Source: Halorubrum laminariae (lineage in GTDB: Archaea; Halobacteriota; Halobacteria; Halobacteriales; Haloferacaceae). From it: a DNA stretch of 64,000 bases. Positions 9,012 to 17,461 of this stretch are shown piece after piece. The notes beneath the pieces were generated by a model. It did not search any database. It was not told the origin of the DNA and saw only the letters and a list, made by a program, of their open reading frames with translations. The stretch is from positions 62,001 to 126,000 of the forward strand of contig NZ_JANHDL010000002.1 of NCBI RefSeq assembly GCF_024494655.1, written 5' to 3'. A program made the translations under genes and the position numbers. Numbering within the stretch: position 1 is the first letter of the stretch; every line of letters starts with the position of its first letter.

Positions 9012-10616
9012 TCAGTCGTGCCGGAAACAGCGCGCTCCGGTGAACGCCATCGCCATGTCGTATTCGTCGGCGGCGGCGATCACGTCCTCGTCGTTGACGG
9101 AGCCGCCGGGTTGGATGACGGCCTCGATTCCCGCCTCCGCGGCCTCCTCGATCGCGTCCGGGAACGGGAAGAACGCGTCAGAGGCCATCACCGCGCCCTC
9201 GGCCGACTTGCCGTCCGCGTCCTTCTCGGCTTTCATCGCCGCGAGCGTGACGGCGTCGACGCGCGACACCTGTCCCATGCCGACGCCGACCGTCTCGGTG
9301 CCTGTCGCGAACAGGATGCCGTTCGATTTGACGTGTTTGAGCGTCTTCCACGCGAACACCAGCGTCTCCAGCTGCGCGTCGGTCGGTTCGCGCTCGGTGA
9401 CGACCTCAAGGTCGTCGGCCGTCGGCGACTGACGGTCGCGCTCCTGAACGAGCCGTCCGCCGACGATCGGCTTCTCCGTGAACCGCTCGGTGAAGCGCTC
9501 GTCGCCCTCGCCGAGCGATCCCACGTCGAGCACGCGGAGGTTCTTCTTCTCGCGGAGCACGTCGAGCGCGCTCTCGGTGTAGCCGGGCGCGACGACGACC
9601 TCTTTGAACGAGTCGGCGACCGCGGTCGCGGTGTCGGCGTCGCACTCGCGGTTCAACGCGACGATGCCGCCGAACGCGGACTTGGCGTCAGTGCGCAGCG
9701 CGCGGTCGTAGGCGTCCGCGAGCGTGTCGCTCGTCGCGCAGCCGGCGGGATTGGTGTGTTTGATCACCGCGGCGGCGGGGTCATCGAACTCCTTGACCAG
9801 ATCGAGGGCGGCGTCGGCGTCGTTGTAGTTGTTGTACCCCATGCCCTTCGCGCCGGGGTTCAGCTGTGGTGCTCCGACGACGCTCGCCTCCTCGCACCCG
9901 TCGTCGGCGTACAGCGCGGCGTCTTGGTGCGGGTTCTCACCGTACCGGAGTTCGGCGGCGCGCTCTTCGGAGGCGAATCGCCGCTCGGGGAAGTCGCCGC
10001 CGGTGTCGCCGTCGACGGCGACGTCGACTGCCTCGCCGTCTGCGTCTCGTTCGACCGTCACGCGGTCCGACGCGAACCACCGGACTGCACGCGGGTACGC
10101 CGTGAACTCTGCCTCGTGGAGCACGCGGTCTTTCAGCGACTCGGCGTCGTCGTCGCCGTAGACGGGGACCGCCTCTTGGGTCACGATCGGACCGGCGTCG
10201 ACGGCCTCGGTGACGACGTGGACGGTGCAGCCCGTGGTTCGGACACCGGCGTCGAGCACCTGCTCGTGGGCGTCCGTGCCGGGGAAGGCGGGCAGCAGCG
10301 AGGGGTGGACGTTCAGTGTCGTCGGGACCGCATCGAGGAACTCGTCTGTCAGGACGCGCATGTATCCGTCAAGGCAGACGAGGTCGATGTCGTATCCAGA
10401 GAGCCGGTCGACAATCCGGCGCTCGTGGGACTCACGGGACTCGCCGTCCTCCCGCTCGACGACCTCGGTGGGAATCCGGCGCTCCGTCGCGGCCTCGACC
10501 ACGGGTGCCTGCTCGCGGTTCGTCAGCACGACCGACAGCTCCGCGCCCCCCGGCGCGAGGTCGGCGATGTGTCTGAGGTTCCGTCCCCGGTTGCTCGCGA
10601 GTCCGGCGATCTTCAT
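9012..10616 (-). CDS. purH: Fused GAR transformylase-like domain and AICAR transformylase (PurN-PurH type)
   Basis: A 534-residue bifunctional purine enzyme. Residues 1-185 are a formyltransferase domain of the PurN type with the catalytic stretch NVHPSLLPAFPG (Asn102, His104) and Asp140. From about 215 follows the AICAR formyltransferase half of PurH (RYGENPHQ, KHTNPAGCA, SAFGGIVALN, TLKHVKSN, FPFPDAIEEAAEAG, QPGGS). The IMP cyclohydrolase (MGS-like) domain that normally precedes AICARFT is absent; in archaea that step is generally done by PurO. The start at 10616 gives MKIAGLASNRGRN. The fusion is known among haloarchaea. Confidence 0.92.
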   Translation of the reverse strand: MKIAGLASNRGRNLRHIADLAPGGAELSVVLTNREQAPVVEAATERRIPTEVVEREDGESRESHERRIVDRLSGYDIDLVCLDGYMRVLTDEFLDAVPTTLNVHPSLLPAFPGTDAHEQVLDAGVRTTGCTVHVVTEAVDAGPIVTQEAVPVYGDDDAESLKDRVLHEAEFTAYPRAVRWFASDRVTVERDADGEAVDVAVDGDTGGDFPERRFASEERAAELRYGENPHQDAALYADDGCEEASVVGAPQLNPGAKGMGYNNYNDADAALDLVKEFDDPAAAVIKHTNPAGCATSDTLADAYDRALRTDAKSAFGGIVALNRECDADTATAVADSFKEVVVAPGYTESALDVLREKKNLRVLDVGSLGEGDERFTERFTEKPIVGGRLVQERDRQSPTADDLEVVTEREPTDAQLETLVFAWKTLKHVKSNGILFATGTETVGVGMGQVSRVDAVTLAAMKAEKDADGKSAEGAVMASDAFFPFPDAIEEAAEAGIEAVIQPGGSVNDEDVIAAADEYDMAMAFTGARCFRHD

Positions 10617-10804
10617 ACACAAGAGCACCGACCGATCGGGTATATCGATTGCGGTCCGTCGCAGCGATAGATCCACGTTCGCGGATAAGAATCGGGAGAC
10701 GGTTCGATATCTGCGTCGAACCTATCCACATCCGTGCGATTCACCCCGTGTCCAGATGAGTCGCCATCGACACGCTTTTGCTGGCTCCGGCGGCACTCGC
10801 GGAC

Positions 10805-12298
10805 ATGACCGACGACTCCGAACCGACGGACGACGACACCATCTCCGGGCTGTCTCGGTCCGATCCCCTTGCGGCCGTCTCGCCGCTCGACGGTCGGTAC
10901 GCCTCCCGTACCGCGCCGCTGTCGCCGTACGCGAGCGAGGCCGCGCTCATGCGCGCAAGAACACGCGTCGAGGTCGAGTACCTGATCGCGCTTGCCGACC
11001 TCGACGCGACGCCGATCGGGCTCGACGAGACCGCGCGCGAGGCGCTCCGCGGACTCTACGCCGAGTTCTCCGCGGACGACGCGCGACTGATCAAGGCGCT
11101 CGAAGTCGAAGGCGCAGCGGGGTATGCCGCGACGAACCACGACGTGAAGGCGGTCGAGTACTTCCTGCGCGTCCGGCTCGACGAGCTGGCGAACGCCGAT
11201 GAGGGCGACGGGCAGTCTGTCCGGTCCGACGAGCCGATCGGCGACGCCGAGTCGCTGTACCCGTGGATACACTTCGGGCTCACGAGCGAGGACGTGAACA
11301 ACCTCGCGCACCGACTCCTCATCAAGGGAGCCGTGAGCGAGGCGATCGTCCCCGCGATCCGCGAGGTGCGCGACGCGCTCGCCGACCTCGCGCGGGAGCA
11401 CCGCGACACGCCGATGCTCGCTCGCACTCACGGCCAGCCCGCGACACCGACCACCTTCGGCAAGGAGATGGCGGTGTACGCGGCGCGGCTCGGGCGCGCG
11501 CTCGGGCGAGTCGTGGTCGCTACCGGCGACCTCTCGGGCAAGCTTGCGGGCGCGTCGGGCACCTACGCCGCGCACGAGGCCGCGTACCCCGACGTCGACT
11601 GGCGGGCGTTCGCCGAGTCGTTCGTGCGCGGGCTCGGTCTGGAACACACGCCGCTCGCGACACAGGTGAATCCCTGCGACGACCTCGCGGCGCTTTTCGA
11701 CGCTCTTCGAGGCGTCAACAACGTCCTCCTTGATCTCGATTTGGACGTGTGGCTGTACGTCTCGGACCGCTATCTCGGTCAGCGGACGGTCGAGGGAGAG
11801 ACGGGCTCGTCGACCATGCCGCACAAGGTGAACCCGATCGACTTCGAGAACAGCGAGGGGAACCTCTCGAAAGCGAACGCCGACCTCACCTTCCTCGCCG
11901 ACTACGTCACCGACTCGCGGCTCCAGCGCGATCTGTCGGATTCGACGGTCAAACGCAACGTCGGCGCGGCGCTCGCCCACTGTCTCATCGGCTACTCGAA
12001 GGCGGACGACGGGCTCTCGAAGGTCGTTCCGAACGAGACGGTGATGCGCGAGGAGCTGGAGGCGACGCCCGAGGTCATCGGCGAGGCGGTCCAGACGATC
12101 CTCCGGCGTGAGGGCGACACCGATGCCTACGAGCGCGTGAAAGAGCTTACCCGCGGCCGGTCGGTGACCCTCGACGACTTCCGCGAGTTGTTCGATACGC
12201 TCGACGTCGACGAAGACGTTCGCGCGGAGCTGAAAGCCCTGACGCCAGCCGGCTACACCGGCGTCGCCGACGACCTCGTCGACGAGATCGACGAATAG
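10805..12298 (+). CDS. purB: PurB, adenylosuccinate lyase
   Basis: Lyase releasing fumarate from SAICAR and adenylosuccinate, late in IMP and AMP synthesis. The 497 residues carry PLAAVSPLDGRYASRT near the N-terminus, the catalytic TRTHGQPATPTTFGKEMAVY segment in near-family form (ARTHGQPATPTTFGKEM), and the fumarase-superfamily signature GSSTMPHKVNPIDFENSEGN. Full family length. The ATG at 10805 follows an acidic haloarchaeal N-terminal extension. It is divergent from purH. Confidence 0.95.
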   Translation: MTDDSEPTDDDTISGLSRSDPLAAVSPLDGRYASRTAPLSPYASEAALMRARTRVEVEYLIALADLDATPIGLDETAREALRGLYAEFSADDARLIKALEVEGAAGYAATNHDVKAVEYFLRVRLDELANADEGDGQSVRSDEPIGDAESLYPWIHFGLTSEDVNNLAHRLLIKGAVSEAIVPAIREVRDALADLAREHRDTPMLARTHGQPATPTTFGKEMAVYAARLGRALGRVVVATGDLSGKLAGASGTYAAHEAAYPDVDWRAFAESFVRGLGLEHTPLATQVNPCDDLAALFDALRGVNNVLLDLDLDVWLYVSDRYLGQRTVEGETGSSTMPHKVNPIDFENSEGNLSKANADLTFLADYVTDSRLQRDLSDSTVKRNVGAALAHCLIGYSKADDGLSKVVPNETVMREELEATPEVIGEAVQTILRREGDTDAYERVKELTRGRSVTLDDFRELFDTLDVDEDVRAELKALTPAGYTGVADDLVDEIDE

Positions 12299-12359
12299 CG
12301 TGGGAGCCGACGACTCGGTCGCCACAAGAGGTTTACCGCTCGCCGCAGACCACTCGACG

Positions 12360-12671
12360 ATGCCCTCCCAGAACGACGACGAGACGGAGTATTCCGTCTT
12401 CGGCAACGACGCGGAGAACGCGATCGACCAGTCCAACGACGACCGCGCCGATCCGGAGGCCGCGGACCTCGGTGGCGACGCCGACGGCTGTCCGAAGTGC
12501 GGCGGCACGGAGACCGAGGTCGACGAGATCGCGACGAGCGGCACCGGCCTCACCAAGATGTTCGACGTGCAGAACCGGAAGTTCCAGGTCGTTTCGTGTG
12601 CGAACTGCGGCTACTCGGAGCTGTACAAGGGCCAGTCGACGGGGAACGCAATCGACTTCTTCATCGGCTGA
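12360..12671 (+). CDS. Zinc-ribbon nucleic-acid-binding protein (COG3478-like)
   Basis: A 103-residue protein. The acidic N-terminal 40 residues are followed by a zinc ribbon with GCPKCGGTETEVDEIATS and CANCGYSELYKG, then NAIDFFIG. The two CxxC pairs spaced about 35 residues apart fit the family of predicted zinc-ribbon proteins. No enzymatic role is visible. It is the last core gene before the IS remnant. Confidence 0.8.
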   Translation: MPSQNDDETEYSVFGNDAENAIDQSNDDRADPEAADLGGDADGCPKCGGTETEVDEIATSGTGLTKMFDVQNRKFQVVSCANCGYSELYKGQSTGNAIDFFIG

Positions 12672-12748
12672 CGGCGCGCTTCTCGTCGAGCGCGCGCGTA
12701 TCGATGTATCGCGGAGACGCGCCGTTCGCGGAGACGCGCCGATCGCAG

Positions 12749-13222
12749 GGGAATATTAACTTACGCATCGGTTCCAGCAGACGGCGAAGGTTTGGAGCCA
12801 CGATTCTGCCGCCGTCGGCTCCGTATTGTTTAACGTATTTGAAAACAAAGAAGTTCGTCGTTTTACTTCTCGAAAGACACGTTCGACAGCATTCCGCATT
12901 CCATGACGAGTAATTTGAAATCGGAGTGAGGTTCGTGAGAGTGAAACTGTTAGATGTCCACCAGCATCAACGAGAAATAGCGTATCCTCAACGTGGCGTT
13001 TCTCTCTGAGAACGCGGAGAAACACCAGCGTGAATTGTTGGTTTTGGACGGGAAATACGTCAACATGAAGGAATTCGTTTGTACGAGGATCGACGGCGGC
13101 ATACAGCCAGAATCAGTCTGATTCGATCTGAATCGTAGTCTCATCGACCGCAACTCGATTCGGGCTCGCACCGTCAGATGGCTGTAGATCGGCATTCTGG
13201 ATCCAGTTGTGAATTTCTGTTT
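12749..13222 (-). mobile_element. Decayed IS6-family element, copy 1 (truncated)
   Basis: The stretch matches the intact element at 38916-39610, beginning near the same terminal sequence (ATTAACTTACGCATCGG) and ending inside the transposase gene near 13222. Translated pieces include FRLVDAGG-like DDE-region fragments (LFLVDAGGHLTVSLSRTSLR, HGMRNAVERVFREVKRRTS), now broken into several frames. The promoter-proximal end and its inverted repeat are missing. Confidence 0.85.
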
Positions 13223-13330
13223 GACAGATTTGTTGAAATCATCAGAATTTGATATTTTCACGTCCTCAATCGCTCAGTACTGGAACCTCACGAATCGCTC
13301 AACACAGGCGAAGGAACGAGCGATCTGTGG

Positions 13331-13476
13331 TGCTGTGGCGCGTGCCTCCGAGCGGTCGCCAGAGGCGACCGAGAGGAGCACCGCGCGAGGGACGCGGTGA
13401 GCGCTCAAAGAGCGCGAACCGCGAGGCTGGGGAGGCGTGAGGCTGCGGTGCTGTGTGGGTGGGACTCGAAGGGGTA
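13331..13476 (+). repeat. Structured intergenic repeat, copy 1
   Basis: Shares fixed boxes with copies at 42709 and 59907: TGGCGCGTGCCTCCGAGCG, then a hairpin (GCGGTCGCC / GGCGACCG), GCGAGGGA, a second hairpin (CGCGGT and GCGCTC with their complements), GAGGCTGGGGAGGCGTGAGG, and GTGGGACTCGAAGGGG. The stems differ between copies but remain paired, which suggests a folded RNA or extruding DNA element. It directly follows the truncated IS copy. Confidence 0.7.
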
Positions 13477-13558
13477 GCCGCGAGGGCTCCCGTGGCCCGT
13501 TGTGCACCTCGCTCGTTCACACTGTTCACTCGCTGCGGTGCGTACTGACGGCCGCGAG

Positions 13559-13747
13559 CAGACTGTGCAACTTCACCCCCAACAGTCGACAGTCAATACA
13601 CCGTGTGAGGCGACGAGAACGCTTGAACCAGCGCTCGGTGAACAGGTCAGAAAGGCTGATCTCCGTGAAACTGCGCTCCTCGTCGGACTTCAACACACAG
13701 ACGAGATCGCTGCAACGCTTCGGGAATTGGGATGCGATCTAGACTGA
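13559..13747 (+). pseudogene. Probable 3' fragment of a lost gene
   Basis: The frame reads plausible protein only at its end (LREPALGEQ-like start, then RKADLRETALLVGLQHTDEI and AATLRELGCDLD before the stop). There is no credible start, and the upstream part is low-quality sequence next to the repeat. I do not recognise the parent protein. It may be the tail of a gene broken when the neighbouring elements arrived. Confidence 0.3.
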
Positions 13748-13854
13748 GCAGGCGAGTCTCGTTCCGTAGACGCAGTTGACTCGATTGGTGAAATAGATAC
13801 CGGTAATAAACGTGGTGTTTCTTGCATCCGTGGCAGACCTGTCCGTGACAGGGA

Positions 13855-13957
13855 GTTACAGGCATGGTGGGGTTGTGGGGTTGTGTAGGCACGCGGTCGT
13901 CGCGTGAGAGTTCTCATGACCGGGACAGACACACATCCCCCTGTAACACGAGGGGAT
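13855..13957 (+). promoter_or_regulatory. Leader with two competing inverted repeats before the siroheme reductase gene
   Basis: GTTACAGG at 13855-13862 is complementary to CCTGTAAC at 13940-13947. A second short hairpin pairs ATCCCC at 13935-13940 with GGGGAT at 13952-13957, six bases before the ATG. The two pairings share bases, so they could not form fully together. This is a visual observation; no folding was computed. Confidence 0.35.
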
Positions 13958-13962
13958 TCGAC

Positions 13963-15711
13963 ATGAACACGGTCGAGCAGTACAAACAGGAGAAACACCC
14001 GCTGGACGTGATCGAGGACGTCAAGGAGTACGCCGAGAAGGGACTCTCTTTCGACGAGATCGAAGAGCGGGCCGGCGGCGGCGAGTGGGAGCGGCTTAAG
14101 TGGGCTGGGATGTACGCTCACGGCCGCAAGCAGGGCTACTTCATGATGCGGACCAAGGTCCCGGGCGGCTATCTGTCGCCCGAGCAGGCCGAGGTCATCG
14201 GCGAGGTCGCCGAGGAGTACGCCGTCGCCCCCGAGGAGTACGGCGGCGAGGACCAGAATCCGATCTGGGGCGACGCGTTCATGGATATCACGACCCGCCA
14301 AGACGTCCAGATGCACTGGATCCGGGTCGAGGATGTGCCCGAAATATGGGACGCCTACGACGAGGTCGACCTTACCACCATCCAAGGGTGTGGCGACTCC
14401 GCCCGGAACGTCTTAGGCTGTCCTGCGGCTGGACTCGACGACCACGAGTGCTTCGACGCCCAGCCCGTGATCGACGCCGTCTCCGACTACTTCACGGAGA
14501 ACCGAGAGTACGCCAACCTCCCGCGGAAGTTCAAGATGACCATCACCGGCTGCAAGCACGACTGTGGCCAGTCGCAGATCAACGATGTGGGGCTCACGCC
14601 GGCACGGAAGGAAGTCGGCGTCTCGAGCTCCACCCGAGGCTCGTCGGACGAGTCCGACGGTAGCGAGGAGATCTACGGCTTCCACTGCAAGGTCGGTGGC
14701 GGCCTCTCGGACGGCCCGCGGATGGCGACACAGATGGACGTGTTCGTCCCTCCCGAAGACACGGTCGAGTTCTGCCGCGCCGTCGCCCAGACGTTCAAGG
14801 AACTGGGCGACCGCAACAACCGCGGCGTCTGCCGGATGCGCTACCTCGTCCAGCAGCTGGGCACCGACACGTTCGAGCGAGCTGTCCGCACCCGCTGTGC
14901 GGTCGATCTACCCACCAGCGGTACGGACCTCACTGAGGGCTACATCGGTGATCACGTCGGCGTTCACGATCAGAAGGAAGACGGGCTGAAGTACGTCGGG
15001 TTCAACGTCATCGCCGGCCGCATGGGCGGCGACGAGTTCGTCGAGGCCGCCCGCGCGGCGAAGCAGTACGGCACCGACGAGACTTCGATCCGGCTGGCGA
15101 CCGACCAGAACTTCCTCATCACGCACATCCCTGCGGAGAACGTCGGCGACCTGCTGAATGAGCCGTTCGCCCGCAAGTACGAGCCCGATCCCGGGCCGTT
15201 CTCGCGAGGTGCCGTCGGCTGTACCGGCTCGGAGTTCTGTAACTACGGTATCATCGAGACGAAAAACCGCGTTTACCGCTGGGCAAAGGCGCTCGACCGC
15301 CGCATCGACACGCCCGACGACCTCGATGTCGTCCGGATGCACATGTCCGGCTGTTCCGCGTCGTGTGCCCAGCCGCAGATCGCCGACATCGGCTTCCGCG
15401 GCGAGACGGTCAACGTCGACGATCCCGAGACGACCACCAACGAGGAAGGCGACAACATCGTCGAGGGAATGGACTTCGGTCTCGGCGGCTCGCTCGGGAC
15501 TGACAACGAGTTCCTCGACTGGGTCGAAAACGCCGTGCCCGCAAGCGCCGCCATCCCGGCCGTCGAACAGCTGTTCGAGGCCTACGTCGACGAGCGCGAG
15601 GGGGGCGAGCGCTTCTACGAGTGGACTCGCCGCGTCGGCAACGACCGCCTGCGAACGATCATGCAGCAGGCGGACGCCAACGTCTCTGGAGGTGTCGCCC
15701 ATGGTGACTGA
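13963..15711 (+). CDS. Siroheme nitrite/sulfite reductase
   Basis: A 582-residue siroheme [4Fe-4S] reductase that carries out six-electron reduction of nitrite or sulfite. It has the duplicated ferredoxin-like and NiR/SiR domains: TIQGCGDSARNVLGCPA and NLPRKFKMTITGCKHDCGQS in the first half, and in the second AVGCTGSEFCNYGIIETK and HMSGCSASCAQPQIADIGF, which supply the cluster cysteines as Cx5C and Cx3C. The stop overlaps the FrhB-like gene by 11 bases. The nearby cysteine-synthase gene and F420 partner favour sulfite, but sequence alone does not exclude nitrite. The ATG at 13963 gives MNTVEQYKQEKHP. Confidence 0.85.
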   Translation: MNTVEQYKQEKHPLDVIEDVKEYAEKGLSFDEIEERAGGGEWERLKWAGMYAHGRKQGYFMMRTKVPGGYLSPEQAEVIGEVAEEYAVAPEEYGGEDQNPIWGDAFMDITTRQDVQMHWIRVEDVPEIWDAYDEVDLTTIQGCGDSARNVLGCPAAGLDDHECFDAQPVIDAVSDYFTENREYANLPRKFKMTITGCKHDCGQSQINDVGLTPARKEVGVSSSTRGSSDESDGSEEIYGFHCKVGGGLSDGPRMATQMDVFVPPEDTVEFCRAVAQTFKELGDRNNRGVCRMRYLVQQLGTDTFERAVRTRCAVDLPTSGTDLTEGYIGDHVGVHDQKEDGLKYVGFNVIAGRMGGDEFVEAARAAKQYGTDETSIRLATDQNFLITHIPAENVGDLLNEPFARKYEPDPGPFSRGAVGCTGSEFCNYGIIETKNRVYRWAKALDRRIDTPDDLDVVRMHMSGCSASCAQPQIADIGFRGETVNVDDPETTTNEEGDNIVEGMDFGLGGSLGTDNEFLDWVENAVPASAAIPAVEQLFEAYVDEREGGERFYEWTRRVGNDRLRTIMQQADANVSGGVAHGD

Positions 15712-17239
15712 CGGGAACGAGTCCGACGCCGCGGAGTGCGACCGGCCCATGCCCGGTGTCCCCGACGTGGGGAGCGATGACGCGGACGAGTGCGGGTGCG
15801 AGAGTTCCTGCGGCTGTGGCGGTCGTTCCGAAGGTGGCCACTCGCACAGCCGCGGTAGCGAGCCGTCGCCCGTGGTGCCGGACGGCGGAGCCGATCCCGC
15901 TAACGTCGACGCGAACGGCCAGCTCCGGGACGTCGAGTTCACCGTACCCGCAGAAGAGCGGAGTCAGGACGTTTACGAGACGCCGCCGGACCAGCGCGTC
16001 CAGCGCCCCGGCGAGGAGGAACTCGTTCTTGACACACCCTCCTACGAGATCCGCCGGGAGATGAACGACATCGAGACGCCGGACGACAAGACGTGGTTCA
16101 TGGAACTCGACGAGGGTGTCATCGACGCTGACCGCTGCATCCAGTGTGGCACCTGCGTCGCCTCCTGTCCTTCCGACTCCATCGGAATCGGCGAGGACGG
16201 TCTGCCCGAACTTGTCAAGATGTGTACGGGCTGTTCGATGTGCTGGGACTTCTGTCCTCGCGGCGGCCTGCGCTACGAGCGCCAGTGGAAGATCACCGGC
16301 GGCGACGACAACGTCAAGGGTGCCGGCGACCCGATCACCGAGTTCTCCGCCAAGGTCGACCAAGACGGGAGCGGGAATGCACAGGACGGCGGCCTCGTTA
16401 CCGCCGTCCTCTGTACGCTCATAGAAGAGGACGAGATCGACGGCGCGCTCATCGCCACCGAGAGCGACGACGAGCCATGGAAGGCCGAGTCGTTCCTCGC
16501 AACCACGCCCGAGGAATGTATCGACAACGCCGGGAGCTTCTATAACCAGACGATGGCGCTCGGGAACCTCGACCTCAAACGGTGGGAGCACAAACTCGAC
16601 ATACCCATCGAGGAGGCCTCTCTGGCGCTCGTCGGCACTCCCTGCGAGATCGAGGGTGTCCGCGCCCTGCAGGACTTCGAGTGGGACTACGCCAGCCAAG
16701 AAGAGGGGATCCGCGCCATCGATTATCGCATCGCCCTAATGTGTACGAAGAACTTCAACTACCAGAAGCTGATGGGTGAGAAGCTCGAAGCGGAGCGCGG
16801 TATCGACCTTGACAACGTGGGCAAGCTGGATGTCCTCGACGGCCGGATGATGGCCTACGATCACAAGGGAGAACTCATCGTCGACGAGGACATCGAGGAG
16901 TTCCACGACGCCGCGCTGAAGGGCTGTGACGAGTGTGCTGACTTCACCGGCTACTGCGCCGATCTGACCGTCGGTTCGGTCGGCTCCAGCGACGAGTACT
17001 CCTCGGTCATCGTCCGCACTGAGCAGGGACTGGACGCTTGGAACCTGACCAAAGACAATCTGAAGTATCACGACCTCGAGGACCGGTCGGCCGTCGGCGG
17101 CCTGCAGTCTTGGGACAAAAAGAAGGCCTTCGACTCGCTGCAACGGCCGTTTGACCCCGACGCGCCTCGCTTTATCGACTACACCAACCATGCCGAGAAC
17201 TACGGGACTGAAGTGAACCCGCACGAAGCCGAGCACTGA
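15701..17239 (+). CDS. FrhB-like F420 oxidoreductase with two [4Fe-4S] motifs
   Basis: A 512-residue protein of the coenzyme F420 hydrogenase/dehydrogenase beta-subunit family. The N-terminus is acidic with an unusual Cys-rich patch (ECGCESSCGCGG). Around residues 145-190 lie two ferredoxin motifs, CIQCGTCVASCP and CTGCSMCWDFCP. Then come the FrhB N- and C-terminal domains (GGLVTAVLCTLIEE, ALVGTPCEIEGVRALQ, CTKNFNYQKL, CADFTGYCADLTVGSVGSS). It overlaps the reductase gene, so the two are translationally coupled and probably form a complex passing electrons from reduced F420 to siroheme. Confidence 0.87.
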   Translation: MVTDGNESDAAECDRPMPGVPDVGSDDADECGCESSCGCGGRSEGGHSHSRGSEPSPVVPDGGADPANVDANGQLRDVEFTVPAEERSQDVYETPPDQRVQRPGEEELVLDTPSYEIRREMNDIETPDDKTWFMELDEGVIDADRCIQCGTCVASCPSDSIGIGEDGLPELVKMCTGCSMCWDFCPRGGLRYERQWKITGGDDNVKGAGDPITEFSAKVDQDGSGNAQDGGLVTAVLCTLIEEDEIDGALIATESDDEPWKAESFLATTPEECIDNAGSFYNQTMALGNLDLKRWEHKLDIPIEEASLALVGTPCEIEGVRALQDFEWDYASQEEGIRAIDYRIALMCTKNFNYQKLMGEKLEAERGIDLDNVGKLDVLDGRMMAYDHKGELIVDEDIEEFHDAALKGCDECADFTGYCADLTVGSVGSSDEYSSVIVRTEQGLDAWNLTKDNLKYHDLEDRSAVGGLQSWDKKKAFDSLQRPFDPDAPRFIDYTNHAENYGTEVNPHEAEH

Positions 17240-17461
17240 ACACGGTCACTCGTCGACGCGACCGAACCGTTCTTTAGAGATGATTAGATCGGTCTGAACA
17301 TAGTATCGATACTCGTGAAAGCGGATAGTCTCTTGGAGATACCTTCGGAACGTTATTTGGAATTTGTGGTGCCGACACTCCGTAGGGATTTGATGACGGT
17401 AATGTCTCTTGTATTTCATTTTGGACGGGGTTTTTCACTGACGACATCACCAATACGCGGT

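Noticed and set aside
9018..10670. 550-codon open frame on the plus strand across the PurN-PurH fusion
   Set aside because: Antisense shadow of a well-supported enzyme with low-complexity Arg/Val/Gly composition and no recognisable domain.
10613..12556. 647-codon open frame on the minus strand across purB
   Set aside because: It is antisense to a clear adenylosuccinate lyase, shows no family motif, and is Arg/Val-rich as expected for a shadow frame in GC-rich DNA.
13502..13747. 81-codon frame as a complete gene
   Set aside because: Only the last third looks like protein and the start region is repeat-derived, so I list it as a fragment.
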